In this document: positions 1 through 5,872 of the stretch, one piece after another
How the letters are laid out: each line of letters starts with the position of its first letter
Numbering within the stretch: the stretch's first letter is position 1
Assembly (NCBI GenBank): GCA_947645535.1
Contig: CANSDD010000062.1
Span: 1 to 9,707 of the forward strand
Length of the DNA stretch: 9,707 bases
Origin: an uncultured Mycoplasmatota bacterium
GTDB taxonomy: Bacteria; Bacillota_I; Bacilli_A; RF39; UBA660
Direction of reading: 5' to 3'
The notes under the pieces: model-generated
What the model was told of the DNA's origin: nothing
What the model saw: the letters and a program-made list of their open reading frames with translations, nothing else
Databases searched by the model: none
Made by a program: the position numbers and the translations under genes

Positions 1-49
1 TGTGTCTAATATCATTTATTTTTATTATATTCTATATCAGAATAGCACC

Positions 50-83
50 AAAAAAAGATTAAACCTCCGCATCTAATCTTTCT
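50..83 (-). terminator. Weak candidate terminator overlapping the end of the pilin-like gene
   Basis: On the minus strand the last codons of the pilin-like gene contain AAAGATTA (81-74), which pairs with TAATCTTT (61-54) across a 12-nt loop. The 3' arm runs into a tract of seven T. The stem is almost all A-T and part of the T tract is used in it, so termination may be inefficient. The loop contains GGAGG, but no start codon with an open frame follows it within the window. Confidence 0.35.
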
Positions 84-538
84 AAATAACCTTTTGTTGT
101 ATATTTGGTACCACATTTTAAATATGGACTATATGTAACATTGACTCCCTTTTTAATAAATGTTACATATCCTGAACAAGTAATACTTTCATCTTTTATA
201 TCTGTAATAGGTTCTAAATAATTATCACGTACTAATGATTTTACCGTAACAGTTAAATTATCTTCTTCTTGAAGAGAAGCACCATATATATCATTATTAT
301 ATTCTTTCGCTGCTGCTATCATAATCTTTTCTATTTCATTATAAGAAGAATAATTTTCTTCTGAAGTACTAGGTCTATTTTGAGTTTGATTTGTTTTATC
401 ATCTTTTTTATTTAAAGTATTTTCTAAATCTTTAAAGTTTTTATTGATAAGTATTACTATCAATAATAAACTAAAAAATAATATTCCAAGTCCAACCATT
501 AACTCTTGTAAACCCCAACCCTTATTATTTAAATTCAT
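59..538 (-). CDS. Lone type IV prepilin/pseudopilin-like membrane protein
   Basis: Predicted 159-residue protein with a class III (prepilin) signal. A seven-residue leader MNLNNKG is followed by WGLQEL and then about 20 hydrophobic residues, so Gly is at -1 and Glu at +5 of the expected prepilin-peptidase site, as in the canonical GFTLIEL motif. After the hydrophobic helix (about residues 8-31) come a polar Asn/Gln/Lys/Ser linker (32-65) and a small C-terminal domain with two cysteines (121 and 142), which could form a disulfide. ATG at 538 was chosen over GTG 547 and ATG 544 because AGGTGAT lies just upstream of it and the leader is then of normal length. The gene follows the Nudix regulator directly. 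Family knowledge: such proteins are processed and assembled or retained in the membrane. No assembly ATPase or peptidase is in the window, so the role is unknown. Confidence 0.75.
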   Translation of the reverse strand: MNLNNKGWGLQELMVGLGILFFSLLLIVILINKNFKDLENTLNKKDDKTNQTQNRPSTSEENYSSYNEIEKIMIAAAKEYNNDIYGASLQEEDNLTVTVKSLVRDNYLEPITDIKDESITCSGYVTFIKKGVNVTYSPYLKCGTKYTTKGYLERLDAEV

Positions 539-542
539 GAAC

Positions 543-549
543 ATCACCT
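543..549 (-). promoter_or_regulatory. Shine-Dalgarno site overlapping the upstream stop codon (translational coupling)
   Basis: Minus-strand AGGTGAT, a match to the anti-SD core, shares its AG with the TAG stop of the Nudix-wHTH gene and lies 4 nt before ATG 538. Ribosomes finishing the regulator sit on the start site of the pilin-like gene, so the two are probably co-translated. This site decides the pilin start. Confidence 0.7.
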
Positions 550-1219
550 AAAATAAATTTCTTTCTTCTATTACTTCTTTAAAACTATATAATTTTGCTG
601 GCCTTCCACTTCCACCAACATTTTTATCTCCAGTATCTTCTATAAGTCCTAAGTTAATAAATTTTTTTCTAAAATTTCTACGATCAAATTTTTTATTTAA
701 TATTTGCTCATAAGCATGTTGTAATTCTGGAAGTGTAAAATCACTTGGAAATAAACTTTTTAATACATTACTACTCACTATTTTTTTTCTTAAAAATTCA
801 ATATTTTCATGTAATATATCAGCATGATCATATGCCATTTTAGGAATATCATTAATATTAAACCAAGATGTTTCAATATTCTCTTTCTTATCTCTTTTTA
901 TAGTTGCCGAAACGTTATCAATAAGTCCCACATAAGATATAGCTATAATACGTTCTTCTGCATCTCTATCAACATCACTACAAATATAACATTGTTCTAA
1001 ATAAACATCTTTTAAACCTAATTTATTATCAATTGCATCTAATAAATTATCTTCTATTGTTTCATTATTTGCAACAATTCCACCAGGTAATATCCAATAA
1101 CCTTTATATGGTTCACTTTTTTTACGCATAAGCAAGACTTTAATCTTACCTTGATCAATCGTAAAAATAGTTGCTAAACTTTCTATAATATTATAATATC
1201 TTTGAGCCATTTCATCCAC
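548..1219 (-). CDS. NrtR-like transcriptional regulator: degenerate Nudix domain plus winged helix-turn-helix
   Basis: 223 residues. The N-terminal half (about 10-145) is a Nudix fold with WILPGG (42-47). The Nudix box keeps G47, E53 and G68, but the RExxEE positions read D61-A62 and N65-K66, so metal-dependent hydrolysis should be lost. The C-terminal part (about 150-220) is a winged helix with the family-typical wing GRPAKLYSF (205-213). Family knowledge: NrtR/NdxR-type regulators bind ADP-ribose or related ligands in the Nudix domain and repress NAD or sugar genes. The start is GTG 1219, since AAGGAG at 1234-1229 is 9 nt upstream while ATG 1210 is 18 nt away. A consensus promoter precedes it and the pilin-like gene follows without a gap. 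Inference: a ligand-responsive repressor controlling its own operon. No NAD gene is nearby, so the ligand is unknown. Confidence 0.85.
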   Translation of the reverse strand: MDEMAQRYYNIIESLATIFTIDQGKIKVLLMRKKSEPYKGYWILPGGIVANNETIEDNLLDAIDNKLGLKDVYLEQCYICSDVDRDAEERIIAISYVGLIDNVSATIKRDKKENIETSWFNINDIPKMAYDHADILHENIEFLRKKIVSSNVLKSLFPSDFTLPELQHAYEQILNKKFDRRNFRKKFINLGLIEDTGDKNVGGSGRPAKLYSFKEVIEERNLF

Positions 1220-1235
1220 AATGATTCACTCCTTT

Positions 1236-1252
1236 GTGTTTATTATACACAC
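1236..1252. promoter_or_regulatory. Candidate operator: imperfect palindrome at the transcription start
   Basis: GTGTTTA-TTA-TACACAC is a 7+3+7 inverted repeat with one mismatch. It lies between the -10 box (1263-1258) and the Shine-Dalgarno (1234-1229) of the Nudix-wHTH gene, covering the expected +1 region. That is where a repressor would block initiation, and the adjacent gene encodes a dimer-type winged-helix regulator, so autoregulation is a reasonable inference. The site does not match an operator I can name. Confidence 0.45.
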
Positions 1253-1257
1253 TTAAA

Positions 1258-1286
1258 ATTATAATATAGTTATGAAGAATTGTCAA
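1258..1286 (-). promoter_or_regulatory. Perfect consensus sigma-A promoter for the Nudix regulator-pilin operon
   Basis: Minus-strand TTGACA at 1286-1281 and TATAAT at 1263-1258, separated by exactly 17 nt (1280-1264). Both hexamers are perfect. The -35 box starts only 3 nt past the kinase-like gene's TGA stop, and no terminator lies between, so the operon could also receive read-through from upstream. Confidence 0.85.
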
Positions 1287-1289
1287 ACC

Positions 1290-2090
1290 TCATTTAATCT
1301 TTCTATACTCTTTTGGATTTAAATCTATCTCATGTAAATAAGGAACATCAGATAAATTATAATCACTTACTAAATCCAATATTTCTAAAATAGAAGAATC
1401 TATATTTCCTTCTTTTCTTAAACGTTTATTGAAAGGCAAGTAATGAATTTTTCTAACAGGTAATTCTAACGCTGCTTCTAAATACATTAACCATAAAGCT
1501 GCTTTATCAGAATTTTTAGAATGCCTTAAGTACATTTCTTGTTGATAACGATTTAATCTTATTTTACGACTATAATCATATAACATTCTAGATACAGAAT
1601 TACTTCTTATATCTTCCATACTAAAACTATTTACATCTACTAAAATCGGAAATGAATCATCTATAATTAAAATATTCTTATAATTACAATCTGATACAAT
1701 AATTCCATATTTTTCATGTAATTCTTTTAAAATTTTACTAATCTTTTGATACATTTCTAAAACCTTTTTTGTATTACCTTTATTTATTTTTGTCCATTCA
1801 TCTAATGGAATTCCATTTTTGTAATATTTCGCCCAAAAACCTATCTTTTTTGTTTCAAATATTTGTACCAATTCTATTGGAGTCGCTGCAATATCTCTTA
1901 ATTCACTCCATCTATAAAGTCTTTCTAATAGTAATTTTTTTTCTTCCATATTTTCATAAATGAAATGGGAATATAAAACTTTCAATATTTTTTCTAAGGA
2001 GGAATCTAAATATAAATCGCCATCTGTTCCACCTAACTTAGTAGTTATTAAAGATTTTAATTCTTTTTTTGTCATAGTATTAAATTTCAT
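1290..2090 (-). CDS. Divergent protein-kinase-fold protein
   Basis: 266 residues with no signal peptide or membrane segment. The order of elements matches a small eukaryotic-like or aminoglycoside-phosphotransferase-like kinase fold. KILKVLY (35-40) fits a beta-3 lysine strand, the charged helix 48-58 fits alpha-C, and IGFWAKYYKNGIPL (83-96) fits the hinge. The catalytic-loop region is SDCNYKNIL (133-141), with D134 and N139 in the catalytic Asp and Asn positions, and VDVN (151-154) stands in for DFG. The glycine-rich loop is not recognisable and the HRD and DFG signatures are altered, so it may be a weak kinase or pseudokinase. The start is supported by AAAGGAGG 7 nt upstream of ATG 2090. 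It is followed immediately by the Nudix operon promoter. The substrate cannot be inferred. Confidence 0.6.
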   Translation of the reverse strand: MKFNTMTKKELKSLITTKLGGTDGDLYLDSSLEKILKVLYSHFIYENMEEKKLLLERLYRWSELRDIAATPIELVQIFETKKIGFWAKYYKNGIPLDEWTKINKGNTKKVLEMYQKISKILKELHEKYGIIVSDCNYKNILIIDDSFPILVDVNSFSMEDIRSNSVSRMLYDYSRKIRLNRYQQEMYLRHSKNSDKAALWLMYLEAALELPVRKIHYLPFNKRLRKEGNIDSSILEILDLVSDYNLSDVPYLHEIDLNPKEYRKIK

Positions 2091-2111
2091 AATATTCCTC
2101 CTTTTCTTTGT

Positions 2112-2117
2112 ATTATA
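2112..2117 (-). promoter_or_regulatory. Candidate -10 box for the kinase-like gene
   Basis: Minus-strand TATAAT lies 22 nt upstream of ATG 2090, in the short gap after the terminator of the surface-protein gene. No good -35 hexamer occurs at 16-18 nt (GAATTA at 17 nt); TTGATG is present but only 11 nt away. A promoter is expected here because a terminator precedes it, but the sequence support is only the -10. Confidence 0.35.
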
Positions 2118-2139
2118 TTAACATAAATCATCAATAATT

Positions 2140-2176
2140 CCAAAAAGAAAAGAGAATAAAGATATTCCCCTATTCT
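2140..2176 (-). terminator. Rho-independent terminator of the InlB-repeat surface protein gene
   Basis: Minus-strand AGAATA (2176-2171) pairs with TATTCT (2158-2153). The interior GGGG/TCTT can extend the stem by one G-C and three G-U pairs around an AATA loop. The 3' arm is followed by CTTTTCTTTTT. The stem begins at the TAG stop of the gene. Confidence 0.55.
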
Positions 2177-4149
2177 GATACTTCATTAATTTCATTATTC
2201 TCGGTAATTTCTTCTTCAAAATTTTCATTTTCTTCAGCATCTTCAGTATTTTCATTTGAAATTACATTTTCTTCTGAATCTAAAGTTATTATTGATATAT
2301 TTGTAACATCATCAATAGTCCATGCTTTAGTAAGTACATCATATGTTGCGATCATATCTTTATCACCAAGCTTAAAAGTAAAATCTTCTTCTCTGGCTAC
2401 AGGAATAATAAATCTTTTATTACCAATTTCATAAATAACATCTTCTGGTAATTCAGTAATTTCTTCACCTTGTGCGTCATAAGAGTGTACAACTAGTGTT
2501 GTATTAGCATTAAAATCTACGGTAATCTTTAAACTATCTGCTCCTATACCAGTGTTTCTAACATTTATTACAGAATTTGCTAAGTTATTTGCATTTAACC
2601 ATACAACGAATGCAGTTTCACTATCTACACCAAATTTTGCAGTATCTGTATCTGTTATATTATTGCCATTTAAAGTAAGATGTGCTGGATCCATACCTAA
2701 ATCTAAAATAAATCCAAACCATTTTCCTTCTACATTATCTTTTTCATAACTCACCATTGGATTATTTTCTGTTACATTAACAAGTAATCCATCAGTTTCT
2801 GTCATAGTTGTATCAACTGTAATTGCTTTACTATTATATAACATTTCTTCATAATTTACTTCTCCAGAAAGATTTGAATCAATAACTAATCCTTGCGTAT
2901 TATCAGGATTGTACTCAATCGTTTCATAGTCATTTTCAACTACTATTTTAACACTTCCTATTATAGCATCAATATCTTTCCATTTAAAATTTAAATCTCT
3001 CTCTTTAATCTCAGCATTTAGCCATACAATAAATGCAGTAGAACTTACTTCTCCATCAACAAAACGATCTACATCTGTAATGTCACACTCTTCAATTGTA
3101 TAATCCACTCCTTCAATTAAAGTTGGATTAACACCAAAATCTAAAATCATTGCATACCATTCACCATCAGTATTTGCACCATTTTTAAAGTTTTTTAATG
3201 GAGTATTTTTTAATACACTAATAATATTAGGATTTTCACTATCTTGACTTACTGTAATATTTGCCTGATTATAAACAATATTTGCATATTGATATTCAGT
3301 AGGATCTAAATTTGTTGTAATAATATTTTTAACCCCATCAGTTTCTAATAAAGATATTTTTCTAATACAATAAGGTCTTAATACAATATCACTTGTTACA
3401 GGTGTGCTAAAATCATATACTTCATTATTTTCATCCAACCAATATAAAATAATATAATCTTTGTACTCTGAACTTGGAGCTGCTACAACATTACCTTCTT
3501 CAACTACTACTTCATTATAAACACCAATTTCATAAGAAAATGTTACTGTATATCTTTTGATTTCTGGAACTACTGGTTTTGGTTTTGCTACTGGTTTTGC
3601 ATTTCCAATTCCATAATTATTATTTGTATTAGTACTTACTTGATTTGCTCTCCATACTGCTACTAAAGTAATATTTTTTTCTACTTTAGAATTGAAATTA
3701 TAAGTTTTTCCGTCTAAAGTCCATTCTACAAAAGTATAACCTGCTCTAGTTGGATCGTTTGGCTTAGTTACTTTGCTTCCACTTTCAACCTTTTGATCAT
3801 CTACTTGACTTCCACCATTGCTATCAAAAGAAACTGTATATTTTATATTACTAACTTTTAGCCACTTGGCTTCTAATTTGATTTCTTTTGTAATTTCAGT
3901 ATTAAAATCAAATTTTTCTCCATCTACATACCAACCGACAAATTCATATCCTTCCTTAGTAGGAGCTTCTGGTTCTTTCAATTTTTCTCCTTTCTTAACT
4001 ACTTGATTTTGAATTTCTGTTCCGCCATGACAATCGAATGTGATTGTTAATTCATTTGAACTTTTGCTGCTTGTAACAATAACAAATATTAGAGCTGCTA
4101 ATAAAAAAGCTAAAACAAGTACAATTGTTACTTTTCTTTTTTGTTTCAT
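2170..4149 (-). CDS. Membrane-anchored surface protein with InlB-type (Flg_new) repeats and an unrecognised duplicated domain
   Basis: 659 residues. A basic N-terminus (MKQKRK) and a hydrophobic stretch (7-25) form a signal peptide or anchor; no LPxTG is present. Residues 33-96 and 103-166 are Listeria-Bacteroides repeats, with the FD..GG, GYxFVxW and FNxxxxxxxxLxAxW signatures; 199-260 is a degenerate third copy. A Pro/Lys/Asn linker (171-198) separates copies 2 and 3. Residues 276-406 and 421-548 are two divergent copies of one domain, each with a GxWaxxxDxGxxP core and a TAFxVWLNA motif. The last 36 residues are strongly acidic. ATG 4149 was preferred to ATG 4164 because GGAGG at 4162-4158 is 8 nt upstream of it and overlaps the 4164 start. 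Family knowledge: such repeats occur in adhesins and surface proteins of Firmicutes and Bacteroidetes. The binding partner is unknown. Confidence 0.8.
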   Translation of the reverse strand: MKQKRKVTIVLVLAFLLAALIFVIVTSSKSSNELTITFDCHGGTEIQNQVVKKGEKLKEPEAPTKEGYEFVGWYVDGEKFDFNTEITKEIKLEAKWLKVSNIKYTVSFDSNGGSQVDDQKVESGSKVTKPNDPTRAGYTFVEWTLDGKTYNFNSKVEKNITLVAVWRANQVSTNTNNNYGIGNAKPVAKPKPVVPEIKRYTVTFSYEIGVYNEVVVEEGNVVAAPSSEYKDYIILYWLDENNEVYDFSTPVTSDIVLRPYCIRKISLLETDGVKNIITTNLDPTEYQYANIVYNQANITVSQDSENPNIISVLKNTPLKNFKNGANTDGEWYAMILDFGVNPTLIEGVDYTIEECDITDVDRFVDGEVSSTAFIVWLNAEIKERDLNFKWKDIDAIIGSVKIVVENDYETIEYNPDNTQGLVIDSNLSGEVNYEEMLYNSKAITVDTTMTETDGLLVNVTENNPMVSYEKDNVEGKWFGFILDLGMDPAHLTLNGNNITDTDTAKFGVDSETAFVVWLNANNLANSVINVRNTGIGADSLKITVDFNANTTLVVHSYDAQGEEITELPEDVIYEIGNKRFIIPVAREEDFTFKLGDKDMIATYDVLTKAWTIDDVTNISIITLDSEENVISNENTEDAEENENFEEEITENNEINEVSE

Positions 4150-4170
4150 TATCCTTTCCTCCATCCTATT

Positions 4171-4206
4171 GATAAAGACGGTTTTTTACTCCCCCTGATC
4201 TTTATC
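4171..4206 (-). other. Stem-loop at the predicted 5' end of the surface-protein mRNA
   Basis: Minus-strand GATAAAGA (4206-4199) pairs perfectly with TCTTTATC (4178-4171) around a 20-nt loop containing GGGGG and AAAAAACCG. The predicted start of transcription is about 4207-4206, so the RNA would begin with this hairpin. No T tract follows it, so it is not a terminator. A 5'-protective hairpin or a leader element is possible; it matches no riboswitch class I recognise. Confidence 0.5.
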
Positions 4207-4213
4207 TAAGTAC

Positions 4214-4243
4214 ATTATAAAATAAGGAATTGACAAAAGTCAA
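4214..4243 (-). promoter_or_regulatory. Strong sigma-A promoter of the surface-protein gene with a palindrome over the -35
   Basis: Minus-strand TTGACT (4243-4238) and TATAAT (4219-4214) with an 18-nt spacer. The -35 region lies in a perfect inverted repeat TTGAC-AAAA-GTCAA (4230-4243), which could be a regulator site or chance in AT-rich DNA. A terminator lies just upstream, so this is the gene's own promoter. Confidence 0.75.
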
Positions 4244-4273
4244 CAATTTTCTTATTTTTGTTCATTTTTTTAA

Positions 4274-4297
4274 GAAAAAAAGATCACTTTCGATCTT
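4274..4297 (-). terminator. Rho-independent terminator overlapping the DUF5684-like gene stop
   Basis: Minus-strand AAGATC (4297-4292) pairs with GATCTT (4285-4280). A further G-U pair inside leaves a short AAAG loop, and the 3' arm merges into a run of T. The stem includes the TGA stop codon, an economical arrangement also seen at the pilin-like gene. Confidence 0.7.
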
Positions 4298-5183
4298 CAA
4301 TTGGACTTCCACATAAAAAACATACTTTTGCCCGACTATCTAATTTTGTATGACAATTAGGACAAATTTTAAATTTATCTAGATTAGCAACTTCTACTGG
4401 CTTTTCTTTTGAAGTAAAAGTTACATTTTCAGTAGCTGAATCAATAGTTACTACTTTTTTAGTTAATTCTTCTTCAGTCAATTTCACTTTATCTTGCCAA
4501 GTATTATTTTCTGGATCTATATCTAGTATAAATCCATCATGATTTGCCTCTTCGATATTAGATGTATTTTTAGTTTCTTCTAATGAATAAATATTATTTA
4601 ATGATACAGTATCTGTATTAGATTCTTCCATTTCCATCTGAGCAATCGGATCTAATGGAACAGATGGTACTGATGTATCAGTATCGAGTGCTAGTATAGA
4701 AGAATCAATCTCAGGTATTCCATTTGTCACTTCTGACATGGAAGGAAATTGATTATATATTGTTGTCTCTTTATCTTGTTCAGTAATCTCTATATTCTCC
4801 TCACTAGCTTTATAAAGACTTTTTGAAAAAGCTAAAACAGGATAGAATATAAATGGTAATATACACATCATTATTTGAAAAAAGATATTTTTAGAAAAAC
4901 GTTTTCCTATTCTCATTGATATAATGAAAAAGAAAATAATATTAATTCCAGGAATTAACAGTAATATAAATATCCATCCATTTAAATCAGCTATTTTTAA
5001 AAGTAAATATAAATTATAAAAAGGTATTAAGACCTTATATCCATCTATATCAGCTTTTTCAAATATTTTAAAATAAGAAATCATCATAGTCAGTAAAAAT
5101 AATAGTATAATACCAACAAACAATATCATATGATTACTTACAAAATAGGTAATATCTTCTATTAAGTATATAATGTCCTCCAT
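4284..5183 (-). CDS. DUF5684-like polytopic membrane protein with C-terminal zinc ribbon
   Basis: 299 residues. Residues about 17-37, 70-89 and 100-119 are hydrophobic helices. Between and after them are the family-typical IPFYNLYLLLKIADLNGW (53-70), a GKRF segment (93-96) and PVLAF (115-119), which resemble DUF5684, a membrane family of unknown function common in Firmicutes. A long acidic, low-complexity region (125-268) leads to a C-terminal zinc ribbon CPNC...CFLC (Cys 274, 277, 288, 291). GGAG lies 8 nt before ATG 5183. The gene has its own promoter and terminator, so it is a single-gene unit. The ribbon is at the opposite end from the membrane block and is probably cytoplasmic. The function is unknown. 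Confidence 0.7.
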   Translation of the reverse strand: MEDIIYLIEDITYFVSNHMILFVGIILLFLLTMMISYFKIFEKADIDGYKVLIPFYNLYLLLKIADLNGWIFILLLIPGINIIFFFIISMRIGKRFSKNIFFQIMMCILPFIFYPVLAFSKSLYKASEENIEITEQDKETTIYNQFPSMSEVTNGIPEIDSSILALDTDTSVPSVPLDPIAQMEMEESNTDTVSLNNIYSLEETKNTSNIEEANHDGFILDIDPENNTWQDKVKLTEEELTKKVVTIDSATENVTFTSKEKPVEVANLDKFKICPNCHTKLDSRAKVCFLCGSPIEDRK

Positions 5184-5207
5184 TACATCATCTCCATATC
5201 TCTATCA

Positions 5208-5236
5208 ATTATATCACAAATAAAATATTATGATAA
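5208..5236 (-). promoter_or_regulatory. Extended -10 promoter for the DUF5684-like gene
   Basis: Minus-strand TGA-TATAAT gives an extended -10 (TATAAT at 5213-5208). TTATCA (5236-5231), four of six matches to the -35 consensus, lies exactly 17 nt upstream. The start codon is 24 nt downstream of the -10. Confidence 0.65.
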
Positions 5237-5249
5237 ACTTTTAAAATTA

Positions 5250-5272
5250 TATTAGTACAAAGTGAACTAATA
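5250..5272 (-). terminator. Candidate terminator hairpin after the MBL gene
   Basis: TATTAGT and ACTAATA (7-bp perfect arms) flank a 9-nt segment in which CA/TG can add two pairs around a 3-nt loop. On the minus strand the 3' arm is followed by TAATTTT. It sits between the MBL gene stop and the next promoter, as a terminator would, but the T tract is poor and it lies 68 nt after the stop. The rest of the 156-nt gap (5184-5339) holds only the promoter described above. Confidence 0.4.
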
Positions 5273-5339
5273 ATATAAAATGATAACTTAATTTACTTAT
5301 TCTATTTTAGTGATACTTTTCATTCTATCATATATCTAA

Positions 5340-5858
5340 CTACTGAAAAAACAAATTATTTTTCTTTTCTTCTCCTAAATCTGTTTTTTGACCATGGCCT
5401 GGATATAAAGTAATCTCATCAGAATACTGTCTAATCTTTTCTATACTTTTTTTCATATCTTCCTCATTTCCCCCTTCCAAATCAGTTCTTCCAATAGAAT
5501 TTTTGAAAATAAAATCTCCTACAAACATATTATTTTCAAACAGAAAACTAATAGCATCTTCCTTATGACCTGGAGTATAAATCACCTCAAATGTAAATAC
5601 CCCAATATTCTTTTCTCCTTCTTTTAAATTATGAACATCAAAAGCTTCTACACCGTATTCAATTTTTAATTCTTTTAATGCCCCTATATGATCAAAATGA
5701 TGATGAGTAATTAAAATTCCATCTACATGATTTCCTCCTACTACTTCTTTTATTTTATTTGCTTCATCTCCAGGGTCAATAATAAGAGCATGATTATCAT
5801 CTATAATGATATAACAATTTTCTTCTAAACTTCCCACTACTACTTTTTTTATAAGCAT
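5340..5858 (-). CDS. Compact metallo-beta-lactamase-fold hydrolase, glyoxalase II-like
   Basis: 172-residue cytoplasmic protein. The metal ligands of a binuclear MBL hydrolase are all visible: HHHFDH (52-57, giving H52, H54, D56, H57), H98 in YTPGH, D115 in FVGD and H155 in YPGHG. The SIGRTDLEGG segment (121-130) is typical of the hydroxyacylglutathione-hydrolase-like subgroup (YqgX/YcbL type). The protein is about 30-40 residues shorter than usual for that subgroup; the missing part lies between residues 75 and 90, between the first metal motif and H98. The start is supported by AGGAAGG 9 nt upstream of ATG 5858. The gene begins 14 nt after the ABC exporter stop, whose TAG is part of its Shine-Dalgarno, so it is in the same transcript. 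The substrate (a thioester or similar) is uncertain. Confidence 0.85.
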   Translation of the reverse strand: MLIKKVVVGSLEENCYIIIDDNHALIIDPGDEANKIKEVVGGNHVDGILITHHHFDHIGALKELKIEYGVEAFDVHNLKEGEKNIGVFTFEVIYTPGHKEDAISFLFENNMFVGDFIFKNSIGRTDLEGGNEEDMKKSIEKIRQYSDEITLYPGHGQKTDLGEEKKNNLFFQ

Positions 5859-5872
5859 AATTATTTTCCTTC

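Noticed and set aside
1..15. Possible start of another minus-strand gene (ATG at 15-13)
   Set aside because: Only five codons are visible and no Shine-Dalgarno lies at a suitable distance; GGAGG at 68-64 is too far away and within the terminator-like loop.
1769..1963. Plus-strand open frame inside the kinase-like gene
   Set aside because: It is the reverse of a convincing coding region, is low complexity (Phe/Leu/Ile-rich) and has no Shine-Dalgarno or promoter.
2552..4006. Plus-strand open frames at 2552-2749 and 3818-4006 within the surface-protein gene
   Set aside because: Both are antisense shadows of a gene with clear domain structure; neither has a ribosome binding site.
4171..4206. 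Known riboswitch in the surface-protein leader
   Set aside because: The hairpin lacks the conserved cores of the classes I can recall (preQ1, c-di-GMP, fluoride, ZTP, THF, guanidine), and the gene is not a typical target.
5311..5330. Hairpin TGATA...TATCA just after the MBL gene as its terminator
   Set aside because: Only five A-T-rich pairs around a 10-nt loop, with no following T tract on the minus strand.
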